Under the pieces are notes generated by a model, which made no database searches, was not told the origin of the DNA, and saw nothing but the letters and a program-made list of their open reading frames with translations. Below are positions 16,327 through 24,937 of a DNA stretch of 63,682 nucleotides, one piece after another. The first letter of the stretch is position 1; each line of letters opens with the position of its first letter. This DNA comes from Hwanghaeella sp. (GTDB taxonomy: Bacteria; Pseudomonadota; Alphaproteobacteria; UBA8366; Aestuariispiraceae), in assembly GCA_028282025.1 (NCBI GenBank), contig JANQIT010000034.1, positions 1-63,682 on the forward strand. The letters are read 5' to 3'. The translations under genes were made by a program, and so were the position numbers.

Positions 16327-19089
16327 CTAGGCCCGTGGCGGTGCGAACTTGGTAAGATCGATACCGTCCACCGCGGCCTTGTACTCGTCGATGCTGGGTG
16401 TTCTTCCCAGGATCGTGGAAAGGACCACGACCGGCGTCGAGGCCAACAGGGATTCGCCCTTCTTGTCGTTGGCATCCTCGACCACGCGTCCTTTGAAGAG
16501 ACGGGTGGAGGTCGCCATCACCGTATCGCCCTTGGCCGCCTTTTCCTGGTTGCCCATGCAGAGGTTACAGCCGGGCCGCTCCAGATACAGCACATTGTCA
16601 TAGGTGGTGCGTGCATCCTTCTTCGGCGCATCGTCGTCAAATTCGAAACCGGCATACTTTTGCAGAATGCTCCAGTCGCCTTCTTCCTTCAGCTCGTCGA
16701 CGATATTGTAGGTCGGCGGGGCGACGACCAGCGGCGCCTTGAATTCGACCTTGCCGTGGATCTTCTCCAGGTTCCGGAACATCTGGGCGACGATGTTCAG
16801 ATCGCCCTTATGCACCATGCAGGACCCGACAAAACCCAGATCGACTTTCTTCTCCGCGCCGTAATAGGAAATCGGCCGGATCGTATCGTGGGTATAGCGT
16901 TTCGACACATCGATATTCTCGACATCCGGGTCGGCGATCATCGGTTCATCGATCTGGCCCAGATCGACGACGACTTCGGCGAAGTACTTCGCGTTCGGAT
17001 CCGGCGTCAATGCCGGCTTCTCCCCGGACCTGATCTCCGCAATGCGGCTGTCGGCCTTGTCGATCAGGCCTTGCAACATGTGCGCGCCGTTATCCATGCC
17101 CTTGTCGATCATCACCTGGATGCGCGCCTTGGCGATCTCAAGCGATTCGATCAACGTCTCATCGTTGGAGATGCAAATGGAGGCTTTCGCCTTCATCTCC
17201 GCGGTCCAGTCGGTGAAAGTGAAGGCCTGGTCGGCGAGAAGCGTGCCGATATGAACCTCGATCACGCGGCCCTGGAACACATTGTCGCCGAATTGATCCA
17301 GCATCTGGGCCTGCGTCGCATGGACCACGTCACGGAAATCCATGTGGTCGCCCATGCTGCCCGTGAAGGTGACCTTGACGGATTCAGGGATCGGCATGGT
17401 CGCCTCCCCCGTCGCCAGAGCCAGCGCCACGGTGCCGGAATCCGCACCGAAGGCCACGCCCTTGGACATCCGCGTGTGCGAATCCCCGCCGACGATGATC
17501 GCCCAGTCATCGACGGTGATGTCGTTCAGCACCTTGTGAATGACGTCCGTCATGGAATGATAGACACCCTTGGGATCGCGCGCCGTGATCAGGCCGAACT
17601 TGTTCATGAACTCCATCAGCTTGGGCGTGTTGGCCTGCGCCTTCAGGTCCCAGACGGAGGCGGTGTGACAGCCCGACTGATAGGCCCCGTCGACCGCCGG
17701 CGAGATCACCGTTGCGGCCATCGCCTCCAACTCCTGAACCGTCATCGGTCCGGTCGTGTCCTGGGAACCGACGATGTTCACCCGCACACGGACATCGGAA
17801 CCCGCATGCAGCACGGTTCCCTCGCTGACGCCGACGGCGTTTTTGTTGAAGATCTTCTCAACAGCCGTCAGGCCCTGGCCCGCATGGCTGAGTTCCTGCG
17901 AAGGCGCGAACACCGCCGGCGCTTCCACGCCGAGGGTCGCGGCGGCGAAATTCTGCAGCTTCTTGCCGAAGACGATGGCATAGGACCCGCCCGCCTTCAT
18001 GAACTCCACCTTCTGCGGCGTGAAGGAGGACGAGACATCGGCCAGTTCTTCCCCGCCATCCTCGTTGCGCAGCTTCTTGTTCTTCGCATCGATGGTCAGA
18101 ACGGTGCCGGTTTCGACCGAATATTTTTCTTCCAGAACCGGGCTGCCGTCATTGTTCAGGATCGGGTTACCGTCCGCATCCAGTTTCCTGGCCCAGTTCT
18201 TCAAATCGATGCCGATACCGCCCGCGACGCCGACCGTCGTCAGGAAGATCGGCGAAATGCCGTTTGTCCCGGCCACGATGGGGGCGATGTTCACGAACGG
18301 CACATAGGGGCTGGCCTGATGGCCCATCCACAAAGCGACGTTGTTGACGCCCGACATCCGCGACGATCCGACACCCATGGTGCCTTTTTCGGCGATCATC
18401 ATCACCCGCTTGTCCGGGTGCTGCTGTTGAAGGTCCTGGATTTCCTTCTGCGCCGGTTCGGAAATGAAACACTTGCCGTGCAGTTCCCGGTCGGCGCGCG
18501 AATGCGCCTGATTGCCCGGCGACATCAGGTCGGTGGAGATATCGCCTTCCGCCGCGACATAGGTCACGACCTTAATCTCTTCCTCGACTTCGGGCAGTTT
18601 CGTGAAAAACTCCGCCTTAGCGTAGCTGTCGAGAATATCCTTGGCGGTCTCGCTGCCGGCCTTGTAGGCCGCTTGGAGGCGTTCGGTATCCGCATCGTAC
18701 AGGAAAACCTGGGTTTTCAGCACATCGGCGGCGGGTTTCGCCACGGCGGGGTCGTCGCCCAGCGCCAGGTCCAGCAGAACCTCAACCGACGGGCCGCCTT
18801 TCATGTGCGACAACAGTTCGAATGCAAAGGCAGGCGGGATTTCTGCAACGGCGGCCTCGCCCAGGATGATTTCCTTCAGGAACTTCGCCTTCACGCCCGC
18901 GGCGCCGGTCGTGCCCGGTAATGTGTTGTAAATGAAGTATTTTAGGGAATCTTCCCGGTGCTCGTGACCGGCATCCTTGATTTGCTCGATGATCTCGCCG
19001 AGGAGAGCGCCGCCCTCAATCGGCTTCGGGCTCAATCCTTGAGATTTACGATCCTCGATCTCGCTTAGATAATCTGTATAGAAGCTCAT
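16327..19089 (-). CDS. acnB: Aconitate hydratase B
   Basis: A 920-residue AcnB-type aconitase, longer than the 865 residues of E. coli. It interconverts citrate and isocitrate in the TCA cycle with a 4Fe-4S cluster. The start MSFYTDYLSEIEDRKSQGL at 19089 is the family N-terminus (HEAT-like domain); the frame is open 14 codons further. Cluster ligands are visible in GFVGSCMVHKGD and in GCNLCMGNQ. Active-site segments include SRMSGVNNVALWMGHQASP and IIVGGDSHTRMSKGVAFG. It appears monocistronic, with a 490-bp gap upstream that contains a micro-ORF on the same strand, and ends at a hairpin. Confidence 0.95.
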   Translation of the reverse strand: MSFYTDYLSEIEDRKSQGLSPKPIEGGALLGEIIEQIKDAGHEHREDSLKYFIYNTLPGTTGAAGVKAKFLKEIILGEAAVAEIPPAFAFELLSHMKGGPSVEVLLDLALGDDPAVAKPAADVLKTQVFLYDADTERLQAAYKAGSETAKDILDSYAKAEFFTKLPEVEEEIKVVTYVAAEGDISTDLMSPGNQAHSRADRELHGKCFISEPAQKEIQDLQQQHPDKRVMMIAEKGTMGVGSSRMSGVNNVALWMGHQASPYVPFVNIAPIVAGTNGISPIFLTTVGVAGGIGIDLKNWARKLDADGNPILNNDGSPVLEEKYSVETGTVLTIDAKNKKLRNEDGGEELADVSSSFTPQKVEFMKAGGSYAIVFGKKLQNFAAATLGVEAPAVFAPSQELSHAGQGLTAVEKIFNKNAVGVSEGTVLHAGSDVRVRVNIVGSQDTTGPMTVQELEAMAATVISPAVDGAYQSGCHTASVWDLKAQANTPKLMEFMNKFGLITARDPKGVYHSMTDVIHKVLNDITVDDWAIIVGGDSHTRMSKGVAFGADSGTVALALATGEATMPIPESVKVTFTGSMGDHMDFRDVVHATQAQMLDQFGDNVFQGRVIEVHIGTLLADQAFTFTDWTAEMKAKASICISNDETLIESLEIAKARIQVMIDKGMDNGAHMLQGLIDKADSRIAEIRSGEKPALTPDPNAKYFAEVVVDLGQIDEPMIADPDVENIDVSKRYTHDTIRPISYYGAEKKVDLGFVGSCMVHKGDLNIVAQMFRNLEKIHGKVEFKAPLVVAPPTYNIVDELKEEGDWSILQKYAGFEFDDDAPKKDARTTYDNVLYLERPGCNLCMGNQEKAAKGDTVMATSTRLFKGRVVEDANDKKGESLLASTPVVVLSTILGRTPSIDEYKAAVDGIDLTKFAPPRA

Positions 19090-19318
19090 GATGTCCCCAA
19101 CATTGTCATGTTCACGGCGGCCGGGACGCAAATTAGCATAAGCTTTCAGCGAACCGGCAGAAAACTCGCGACGCCCGCCCGAAAGACGGCCTCAGCGGCT
19201 CTACTGGGCGGTTCTAATTAACTGATTGAATTGGATTTATATTGATAATCCCGGCGAAAGCAATGCGCTTTCCGGTTTCGGCGCGGGCCGGGTCAGTTCG
19301 ACGCACTTAAACCGAAAA

Positions 19319-19336
19319 GGGAGGCCGAAGCCTCCC
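19319..19336 (-). terminator. Intrinsic terminator in the acnB upstream region
   Basis: On the minus strand GGGAGGC-TTCG-GCCTCCC followed by TTTT forms a 7-bp stem capped by a stable UUCG tetraloop. It lies about 50 bp after the micro-ORF at 19383-19463 and 230 bp before acnB. It therefore either ends a short transcript or attenuates read-through into acnB. Confidence 0.8.
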
Positions 19337-19382
19337 TTCCGTGACCGCGCCTGTGCGCCAGTCAGTGATCTTCGATACTGTG

Positions 19383-19463
19383 TCAGGCAAGACCGCAAAG
19401 GCTGCTCCGCGACCCAACCCGACCACGCTGACTGCACGACATTGCGCTGTAATCACTCGACAT
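19383..19463 (-). CDS. Micro-ORF (26 codons) with near-perfect Shine-Dalgarno site
   Basis: ATG 19463 reads MSSDYSAMSCSQRGR and on to a TGA at 19383, giving 26 residues rich in Ser, Arg and Gly with two Cys. The ribosome site AAAGGAGGTGATCC is complementary over 14 nt to the 3' end of 16S rRNA and ends 1 nt before the ATG (7 nt from the GGAGG core). Such pairing is very unlikely by chance. An intrinsic terminator follows at 19319. The unit may be a short mRNA, a leader peptide controlling acnB, or the tail of the cupin operon upstream. No homology was recognised, so the peptide's function is unknown. Confidence 0.5.
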   Translation of the reverse strand: MSSDYSAMSCSQRGRVGSRSSLCGLA

Positions 19464-19464
19464 T

Positions 19465-19478
19465 GGATCACCTCCTTT
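19465..19478 (-). promoter_or_regulatory. Exceptional ribosome-binding site (14-nt anti-SD complement)
   Basis: AAAGGAGGTGATCC on the minus strand; on the plus strand the same bases, extended to TTGGATCACCTCCTTTC, equal the usual 3' end of alphaproteobacterial 16S rRNA. There is no other rRNA sequence around it, so it is not an rRNA fragment. Confidence 0.7.
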
Positions 19479-19581
19479 CGATTGTTCGAACCCATCGTCA
19501 CGATACCGCGGCGGCGTCCGGCGGCAACAGGAAAAACAGGGTTCCCCCGCGACAATCTCTCAAATCGGCCGAAAAGGCCGG

Positions 19582-19920
19582 TTACTTGAATTCGATCAGA
19601 ACTTCCCGGTACGGGTCCTTGCCGGCATTGACGGCGCGGTGGCGCGCCGGCGCCCGCATGCCCTTGCCCGGCTCGGAAAGGACCTCGATCTCATCCCCGA
19701 CGATCTTCAGATTGAACACCGCGCCGGTCGGGACGTCCAAGACGCCGCGGTCCTTCTCGTTCTCGTCATAGATCTGAAGCGGCGCACCCGAAATCGCGTA
19801 CCACAGATAGTCATGCTCGTGCGTGTGCATCGCGGTGGATTCGCCCGGTCGAAGCTCGAAATTCCAAACCCGGATCTTATCGTTCTCGAAAACAACGTCC
19901 GATCCAACTTTCTGCACCAT
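19582..19920 (-). CDS. Small cupin (BauB-like)
   Basis: A 112-residue single-domain cupin. MVQKVGSDVVFENDKIRVW and HTHEHDYLWYAISG give the first cupin motif with two His and a Glu-like ligand set. It resembles the BauB-type cupins found beside beta-alanine and amide catabolism genes, whose role is unclear. ATG 19920 follows GGAGGGAG. It is the last gene of the 13-gene minus-strand operon, 26 bp after the amidohydrolase stop. Directly after its stop there is a short CGGCC/GGCCG hairpin without a clear U-run. Confidence 0.8.
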   Translation of the reverse strand: MVQKVGSDVVFENDKIRVWNFELRPGESTAMHTHEHDYLWYAISGAPLQIYDENEKDRGVLDVPTGAVFNLKIVGDEIEVLSEPGKGMRAPARHRAVNAGKDPYREVLIEFK

Positions 19921-19946
19921 GTTGCTCCCTCCTCATTCAGCTATTC

Positions 19947-21290
19947 CTAGGCGGTAAGGCGCATCCCGGCGGGCAGGTTTTCCGGCGCCTTATGGAATTT
20001 GCCGTCCTTCATGATCGCGACGAGCCTCTTCTTGTCCTGCAGGATGCGGACATCGGCGATGGGGTCGCCATCCACCAGCAGCAGGTCCGCCAGATAACCC
20101 TCCCGGATCAGGCCCAACTCATCCCCCATCCCCATGATCTGGCCGCCGTATTTGGTGCCCGCCTGGATGGCCTCCATCGGCGACATGCCGATCATTTCGA
20201 CGAAATATTCCAAATCCTTTGCATTTGTACCATGCGGGGTCCAGGCAAAACCGTAGTCGCCGCCGATCAGGACCCGGATCCCGCGCTTGTGCATCTTCCG
20301 CATGCTCTCGACAGCATGCTCCAACTCCCGCTCGTAGGCGATTGTGATCGGCGTGCCGGGCTTGATGCCGTACTCCGCCGCGTTGCGCGCCGTGTTGATC
20401 AGCCAGGCGATGCCCGGCGCGACGAAATGCTTGTCCTTGGCGGCTTCAAGCATGTCCAGCGCTTCCTCATCGGTGAAGGACGCATGATAGATATAGTCGA
20501 TCCCGAATTTGACGCAGCGTTTGATGGAGTTTTTCGACCGCGCATGCGCGGCGAGCGACCGGCCTCGGCGGCGCGCCTCATTGACCGCCATGGCCACTTC
20601 CTCGTCGGAAAGCTGGTCCTCCTCCGCCCCCATGCCGGTGATTTCCTCGCCGGACAGGTTCAGCTTGATGGTGTCCACGCCCCATTTCATCAATTGCCGG
20701 ACCTCCCGGCGCACATCCTCCGGCCCCGACACGACGATACCCAGATTCAATCCGGGGTCGGGAATATGCGGCAGGGTCGCGTCGCCCAAGCCGCCAAGCG
20801 CCGTGATCTCCGGCCCCGCCGCGGTATAGCGGGGTCCCGGGAACCGGCCTTCATTGATGGCGTTCCGGATGACCACATCCAGGCGCGGCTTGGCGGCTGC
20901 CGCGCCCCGTCCCGCCGTAAAGCCGGAATCGAGCAACAGTTTCGCCATCTCCACGCAACTCAGCACATGCTCTTCCAGCGGCATCATCTGGATCGGATCG
21001 ATGCCGGGGGCGTTGTTCCAACTGAGATGCAGGTGCGCGTCGATCAGGCCCGGCATCAGGGTCATGCCGTGCCCGTCGATCCGCCGGCTTCCCGGTGCGC
21101 CCCAGGCCATGGAAGACCCCGCGCGGCTGACCGACTTGATCCGGTTTCCCTGAACCGCCACCTCGCCCAGATAGGGTTGCTCGCCCGTGGCGTCCAGAAT
21201 GCGCACGTTGGAGAAGGTGATCGTACTTTCGCCATTGCTGTGGCCATTGCCGTTGCGGCCGCCCCAGCCCGTGAATTCCGTTTCCGCCAT
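19947..21290 (-). CDS. Metal-dependent amidohydrolase (imidazolonepropionase/prolidase-like)
   Basis: A 447-residue amidohydrolase-superfamily enzyme with the N-terminal HxH metal motif in LIDAHLHLSWNN, further His in LAAHARSKNSIK and YHASFTDEEAL, and a C-terminal beta-sandwich closing in LADLLLVDGDPIADVRIL. ATG 21290 follows GGGAGGA. It would hydrolyse a cyclic amide, carbamate or dipeptide-like bond in the cytoplasm. It is clearly paralogous to the enzyme at 37726 (shared GRFPGPR, EEHVL, PHI and GGDYGFAW strings). Part of the long catabolic operon; substrate unknown. Confidence 0.87.
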   Translation of the reverse strand: MAETEFTGWGGRNGNGHSNGESTITFSNVRILDATGEQPYLGEVAVQGNRIKSVSRAGSSMAWGAPGSRRIDGHGMTLMPGLIDAHLHLSWNNAPGIDPIQMMPLEEHVLSCVEMAKLLLDSGFTAGRGAAAAKPRLDVVIRNAINEGRFPGPRYTAAGPEITALGGLGDATLPHIPDPGLNLGIVVSGPEDVRREVRQLMKWGVDTIKLNLSGEEITGMGAEEDQLSDEEVAMAVNEARRRGRSLAAHARSKNSIKRCVKFGIDYIYHASFTDEEALDMLEAAKDKHFVAPGIAWLINTARNAAEYGIKPGTPITIAYERELEHAVESMRKMHKRGIRVLIGGDYGFAWTPHGTNAKDLEYFVEMIGMSPMEAIQAGTKYGGQIMGMGDELGLIREGYLADLLLVDGDPIADVRILQDKKRLVAIMKDGKFHKAPENLPAGMRLTA

Positions 21291-21337
21291 GATCTATCCT
21301 CCCTTTCGCAACCCGCCCATATTTCCCGTCCAGGCGA

Positions 21338-22117
21338 CTAGGCCGAAAACCGGTCTATGTAGGTCTTCAACAAACGCCCTGCGTCGACCGGCCATTCCAC
21401 CATCATCCAATGGCCGCAGGACGGCATGATCTCCACGCTGGCCCCGCCGATCGCCTCACCCAGCCGTTCGACCATCGCGACGGGGGCGACCGGATCCTCC
21501 CGCCCGGCGATCAGCACGGTCGGCTGTTTGATCGCCGCATGGTCCGCCGGTTCGCAGGCGGCCAGCGCCTCGCAATGCAGCGCATAACCGGCCGGGTCCT
21601 GCCGCATCAGGCTTTCGCGCACGAAGGCGGCGGCGGCCGGGAACTTCTCACGCACCTCCGCCGCCAAAGAGACAGTCGAGACCGCGTCCGCTATCGACGC
21701 CATACCGTCGCGGCGCGCCGTTCGGGCGCGCTGGCGCAGAGCATCCCGGGCGGGCAGCGGCGGTTCCAGAATCGGACCGAACAGGGTCAGGCTGGACACC
21801 ATGCGCGGTTCCGCCACCGCCAGATACTGACAGATCAACGTCCCCATCGAATGGCCGACCATATGGGCTTCCTGAATGCCGAGCGACCGCATCACATCCC
21901 GGACGGCCCCGCAAAGCCCCATCAGACCGTTCAAGCCCGGCCGCATGCCCGACCGCCCGGCCCCCGGCAGGTCGATCCGCACCACCCGGTATCCGTCCAA
22001 CATACCAGCAATCGGCTGAAAGCTGTTCGAACTGCCGCCCAGCCCATGCACCATCACCACCGGCGGACCGTCGCCGGTCACCTCGGACACCAGACTGCCA
22101 AGCCTATGGTCCGCCAT
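21338..22117 (-). CDS. Alpha/beta hydrolase
   Basis: A 259-residue alpha/beta hydrolase. The oxyanion loop is MVHGLGGSSNSF, the nucleophile Ser is in MVGHSMGTLI, the acid in AGREDPVAPV and the catalytic His in SCGHWMMVEWP, the complete triad. It resembles 3-oxoadipate enol-lactonase and meta-cleavage product hydrolases. It starts 4 bp after the stop of the fumarylacetoacetase-family gene and is part of the same operon, where it may open a lactone or cleave a C-C bond. Confidence 0.87.
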   Translation of the reverse strand: MADHRLGSLVSEVTGDGPPVVMVHGLGGSSNSFQPIAGMLDGYRVVRIDLPGAGRSGMRPGLNGLMGLCGAVRDVMRSLGIQEAHMVGHSMGTLICQYLAVAEPRMVSSLTLFGPILEPPLPARDALRQRARTARRDGMASIADAVSTVSLAAEVREKFPAAAAFVRESLMRQDPAGYALHCEALAACEPADHAAIKQPTVLIAGREDPVAPVAMVERLGEAIGGASVEIMPSCGHWMMVEWPVDAGRLLKTYIDRFSA

Positions 22118-22120
22118 GAC

Positions 22121-22987
22121 CTAGGCCGCCTCCACCGGATGTTCGAGGACGCCGATGCCGCCGATCTCGATCTTCACCTTGTCGCCCGGCGTCAGATATC
22201 TTGGCGGATCGAAACCGATTCCGACGCCCGCCGGGGTGCCCGTCGCGATCACATCGCCGGGCCGCAGGGTGACCCCATTGGAGATTGCGGCAATAATGGT
22301 CGGCACATCGAAGATCAGTAGACCGGTGTTCGAGTCCTGACGCAATTCGCCATTAACCCAGCAGCGCACCAGCGTGTCGGAAAGGTCGATCTGATCGGCA
22401 GTCACCGCGCAGGGGCCCATGGGACAGAACGTGTCCTGCGATTTTCCGATCAGCCACTGACTGTGCTTGCCCTGAAGATCCCGCGCCGTGACATCGTTGA
22501 CGATTGTATAGCCCCAGACATGCGACATCGCCTCCTCCGGCCGGATGTTCCGTCCTTCCCTGCCGATGATGACGGCAAGTTCGGCTTCGTAGTCTATGGC
22601 GGTGGAAACGCCGGCGTCGATCTTCACCGCATCGCCCGGCGGGATGACGCATTCCGGCACTTTGGAAAAGACAATCGGCGCCGTCGGAACCGCTCCCTTG
22701 GCGGCGGAGGAATCGAAACCCGACTTCGCGAATTCATGCGCATGTTCGTGATAGTTCTTACCCACGCAGAAAACATTGCGCCGGGGCCGTGAAATCGGTG
22801 CGCGCAGCGTAACATCCGCCAACGCGACCGTACCGGCGACGGGCGGAGGGTCGGCCCCGATCAAGGCCGCGACACCTGCGTCCGACACCGCTTCGGGCGG
22901 CAGGTCGAAGCGATGGATCGTCTCGCCATCGCCGTCGAGTTCACCCAGGCGGGCCGACCCCTGCCAATCAAATGCGACAAGTTTCAT
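22121..22987 (-). CDS. Fumarylacetoacetate hydrolase family protein
   Basis: A 288-residue FAH-fold enzyme. NVFCVGKNYHEHAHEF and the metal-binding ExE in DYEAELAVIIGREGRN are typical, as are YTIVNDVTARDLQ and GDVIATGTPAGVG near the end. The family includes 2-keto-acid hydratases, decarboxylases and acylpyruvases that act late in ring-cleavage pathways. The ATG overlaps the stop of the SRPBCC-MDR gene (ATGA). Together with the alpha/beta hydrolase downstream it suggests catabolism of a cyclic or beta-diketo compound. Confidence 0.9.
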   Translation of the reverse strand: MKLVAFDWQGSARLGELDGDGETIHRFDLPPEAVSDAGVAALIGADPPPVAGTVALADVTLRAPISRPRRNVFCVGKNYHEHAHEFAKSGFDSSAAKGAVPTAPIVFSKVPECVIPPGDAVKIDAGVSTAIDYEAELAVIIGREGRNIRPEEAMSHVWGYTIVNDVTARDLQGKHSQWLIGKSQDTFCPMGPCAVTADQIDLSDTLVRCWVNGELRQDSNTGLLIFDVPTIIAAISNGVTLRPGDVIATGTPAGVGIGFDPPRYLTPGDKVKIEIGGIGVLEHPVEAA

Positions 22988-24492
22988 ACAGCCTCTCCAC
23001 TCTTGGTATCGGGGATCAATATCGTCGAACCCGTCGTCGACCGCCCTTCCAGTGCGCGATGCGCATCCGCCGCGTCGCGCAGCACGAACCTCTGGCCGAT
23101 ATCGATGGTGACGACATGCCGGTCGATCACATCGAACAGCCGCTTGGTCATGCCCGCCAGCTTATCCCGCGTATCCGTGTAATGACCGTAATTGGGGCGG
23201 GAGAGCGTCGCGGACTTCGACGCGAGAGAGCCGATATCCCACATCCCGATATCGCCGGACGCCTGTCCGTAACTGACGAGATGCCCGCGATTGGCGAGGG
23301 CCGCCACAGAGTGTTTGAAACTATCCCGGCCCACCGCGTCATAGATGACATCCGCACCGCGCCCCTGCGTCAAACTCATCACCTGTTCTTCCAGACTGAC
23401 CTCCCCCGGCGTCACGACATCGCGCGCCCCGCAGGCCCGGGCGATGTCCGCCTTCCTGGCGCTGGACGTCGCGCCGATGACCCGTGCGCCCAGATGGCTG
23501 GCCCACTGACACAGTAAGCGGCCGACGCCGCCTGCCGGCGCATAAACCAGCACGGTGTCGCCGCGTTCGACCGGATGCACCGTATGGAGCAGGAATTCCG
23601 CCGTCAGCCCTTTCAATAAGCCGGCGGCCGCCGCCTCGTCGCTAATCCTGCCCGGCAAGGGGACCACCAGACCCGCCGCCATCGTTCGAACGGTGGCATA
23701 GGCGCCGACCGGCGGACAGGCATAGGCGACGCGTTGGCCCGGCGACAGGTGGCGGACGCCCGGGCCGGTATCGACGACAAGTCCCGCGGCTTCCATGCCC
23801 GGGACGCCCGGCGGCTGAAGAAGATTTAAATAGCCCGTGCGGCAATAGACATCGATGAAGTTCACACCGATGGCGGTATGCCGGATGCGCACCTCGCCCG
23901 GCCCCGGTGCGGGGGCGGCGGTACCGGCCATTTCAAGCACTTCCGGCCCGCCGTGACGGGTAACCGTAATCGCTTCGCCCGCGATAGCCTCGCCGGCGCC
24001 GGTTGACACCGAAGGCGCGGCCGGCCCGCTGACGGAATATCGCGATGGCTGCGGACGCCCTTCGACAAGATCCCGGATGGCCTCGAAGCCGGCCTCGTAC
24101 ACGCCTTCGGCGACGAGGTCCGCAAGGTCCCGTTCTTGCCCCGGCGGCGTGTCGAAGCGGGAGGACCAATGCCAGAAGGTTCTGTTCCCATCCGTGACAG
24201 GCTTCAGATGCACTTCGGCGACATAATTCCGAAGCGGGACGTCCGCTTCGGTGATCGTGTAACGAAAACTGTGATCCTTGTCGGAAAGGCCCAGCAATTT
24301 CTCCTTGATGCGTTCCCCGCCGCCCAGGCGGAAGTCGCGCACCGCGCCCACCTGGTCGGACCGCAACCCGCGTTCGATGCGGCTTGTGGCCACCGCCGGG
24401 TGCCACTGGTCGTGCCCGTTGAAATCGCGCAACACCTGCCAGACCGCATCAACCGGCGCATTCAGGACCGTCGATCGGCAGACACGGACCAT
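22984..24492 (-). CDS. SRPBCC domain fused to an MDR (quinone oxidoreductase-like) dehydrogenase
   Basis: A 502-residue fusion. Residues 1-145 are a SRPBCC (START-like) ligand-binding domain (APVDAVWQVLRDFNGHDQWHP, FHWSS-like strand FWHWSSRFDTPPG). A short Ala/Ser/Gly-rich linker leads at about residue 178 into a medium-chain dehydrogenase/quinone reductase: VTRHGGPEVLEM, GVNFIDVYCRTGYLNL, PGMEAAGLV and the cofactor motif VYAPAGGVGRLLCQWA. The catalytic zinc ligands of alcohol dehydrogenases are absent, as in QOR-type enzymes. The SRPBCC half is paralogous to the next gene. No frameshift is involved; one open frame covers both domains. Substrate capture by the SRPBCC part and reduction by the MDR part is inference. 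Confidence 0.88.
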   Translation of the reverse strand: MVRVCRSTVLNAPVDAVWQVLRDFNGHDQWHPAVATSRIERGLRSDQVGAVRDFRLGGGERIKEKLLGLSDKDHSFRYTITEADVPLRNYVAEVHLKPVTDGNRTFWHWSSRFDTPPGQERDLADLVAEGVYEAGFEAIRDLVEGRPQPSRYSVSGPAAPSVSTGAGEAIAGEAITVTRHGGPEVLEMAGTAAPAPGPGEVRIRHTAIGVNFIDVYCRTGYLNLLQPPGVPGMEAAGLVVDTGPGVRHLSPGQRVAYACPPVGAYATVRTMAAGLVVPLPGRISDEAAAAGLLKGLTAEFLLHTVHPVERGDTVLVYAPAGGVGRLLCQWASHLGARVIGATSSARKADIARACGARDVVTPGEVSLEEQVMSLTQGRGADVIYDAVGRDSFKHSVAALANRGHLVSYGQASGDIGMWDIGSLASKSATLSRPNYGHYTDTRDKLAGMTKRLFDVIDRHVVTIDIGQRFVLRDAADAHRALEGRSTTGSTILIPDTKSGEAV

Positions 24493-24496
24493 TCGG

Positions 24497-24934
24497 TCAA
24501 CCGCCGAAATGCTGTTTCAGGGCGTCGAAGCCACCCTGGAAAACGCCGTTTCCGATAAAGTCGAGAAGCTCGGCCTCCCGCTCCGGCGGGCAGTTGAACT
24601 CCGCCGACCATTCCGCGAAGGTTCCACCGCCGTCGGTGACCGGCGTGAGTTTGATGGTCGCGATATAATCTTCGACACCCATCGGGCTTTCCAGGATCGA
24701 ATAGGTGACGGCGAAATCGAAATCCGACAGCGCCAGCAGTTTCTCGCGGATAAACCCGCCATCCTTGGTGTGAAAGGCCCGCACGCAGCCGACCTGATCC
24801 GGCGGCGCGCCGCCCTCGATACGGCTTTCCGCAATCGCCGGATGCCAGTTCGGCAGGCCGTTGAAATCCCGGATCCGCGCCCACACACTCTCCGCCGACG
24901 CGCCGATTACAGAGGAGACATAGACCTCCGCCAT
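24497..24934 (-). CDS. SRPBCC-family protein
   Basis: A 145-residue START-like protein (SAESVWARIRDFNGLPNWHPAI, GCVRAFHTKDGGFIREKLLAL, FAEWSAEFNCPPEREAELLDF), similar in length and order of motifs to plant PYR/PR-10-like and polyketide cyclase-like bacterial proteins. It is paralogous to the N-terminal domain of the fusion that starts 4 bp downstream. It would bind a hydrophobic small molecule. Function unknown. Confidence 0.87.
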   Translation of the reverse strand: MAEVYVSSVIGASAESVWARIRDFNGLPNWHPAIAESRIEGGAPPDQVGCVRAFHTKDGGFIREKLLALSDFDFAVTYSILESPMGVEDYIATIKLTPVTDGGGTFAEWSAEFNCPPEREAELLDFIGNGVFQGGFDALKQHFGG

Positions 24935-24937
24935 CTT

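Noticed and set aside
16660..18921. 753-codon open frame on the plus strand, antisense to acnB
   Set aside because: It is complementary to the conserved aconitase gene, has a composition typical of a G+C-rich shadow frame, and shows no family features or ribosome site.
19461..19480. Possible 16S rRNA 3'-end fragment on the plus strand
   Set aside because: Only about 17 bases match; the flanking bases are unrelated to 16S rRNA, so the match is better explained as a strong Shine-Dalgarno site on the other strand.
19237..19555. Two other minus-strand frames (66 and 82 codons) around the micro-ORF
   Set aside because: They overlap the micro-ORF in other frames, lack a ribosome site, and run across the terminator at 19319.
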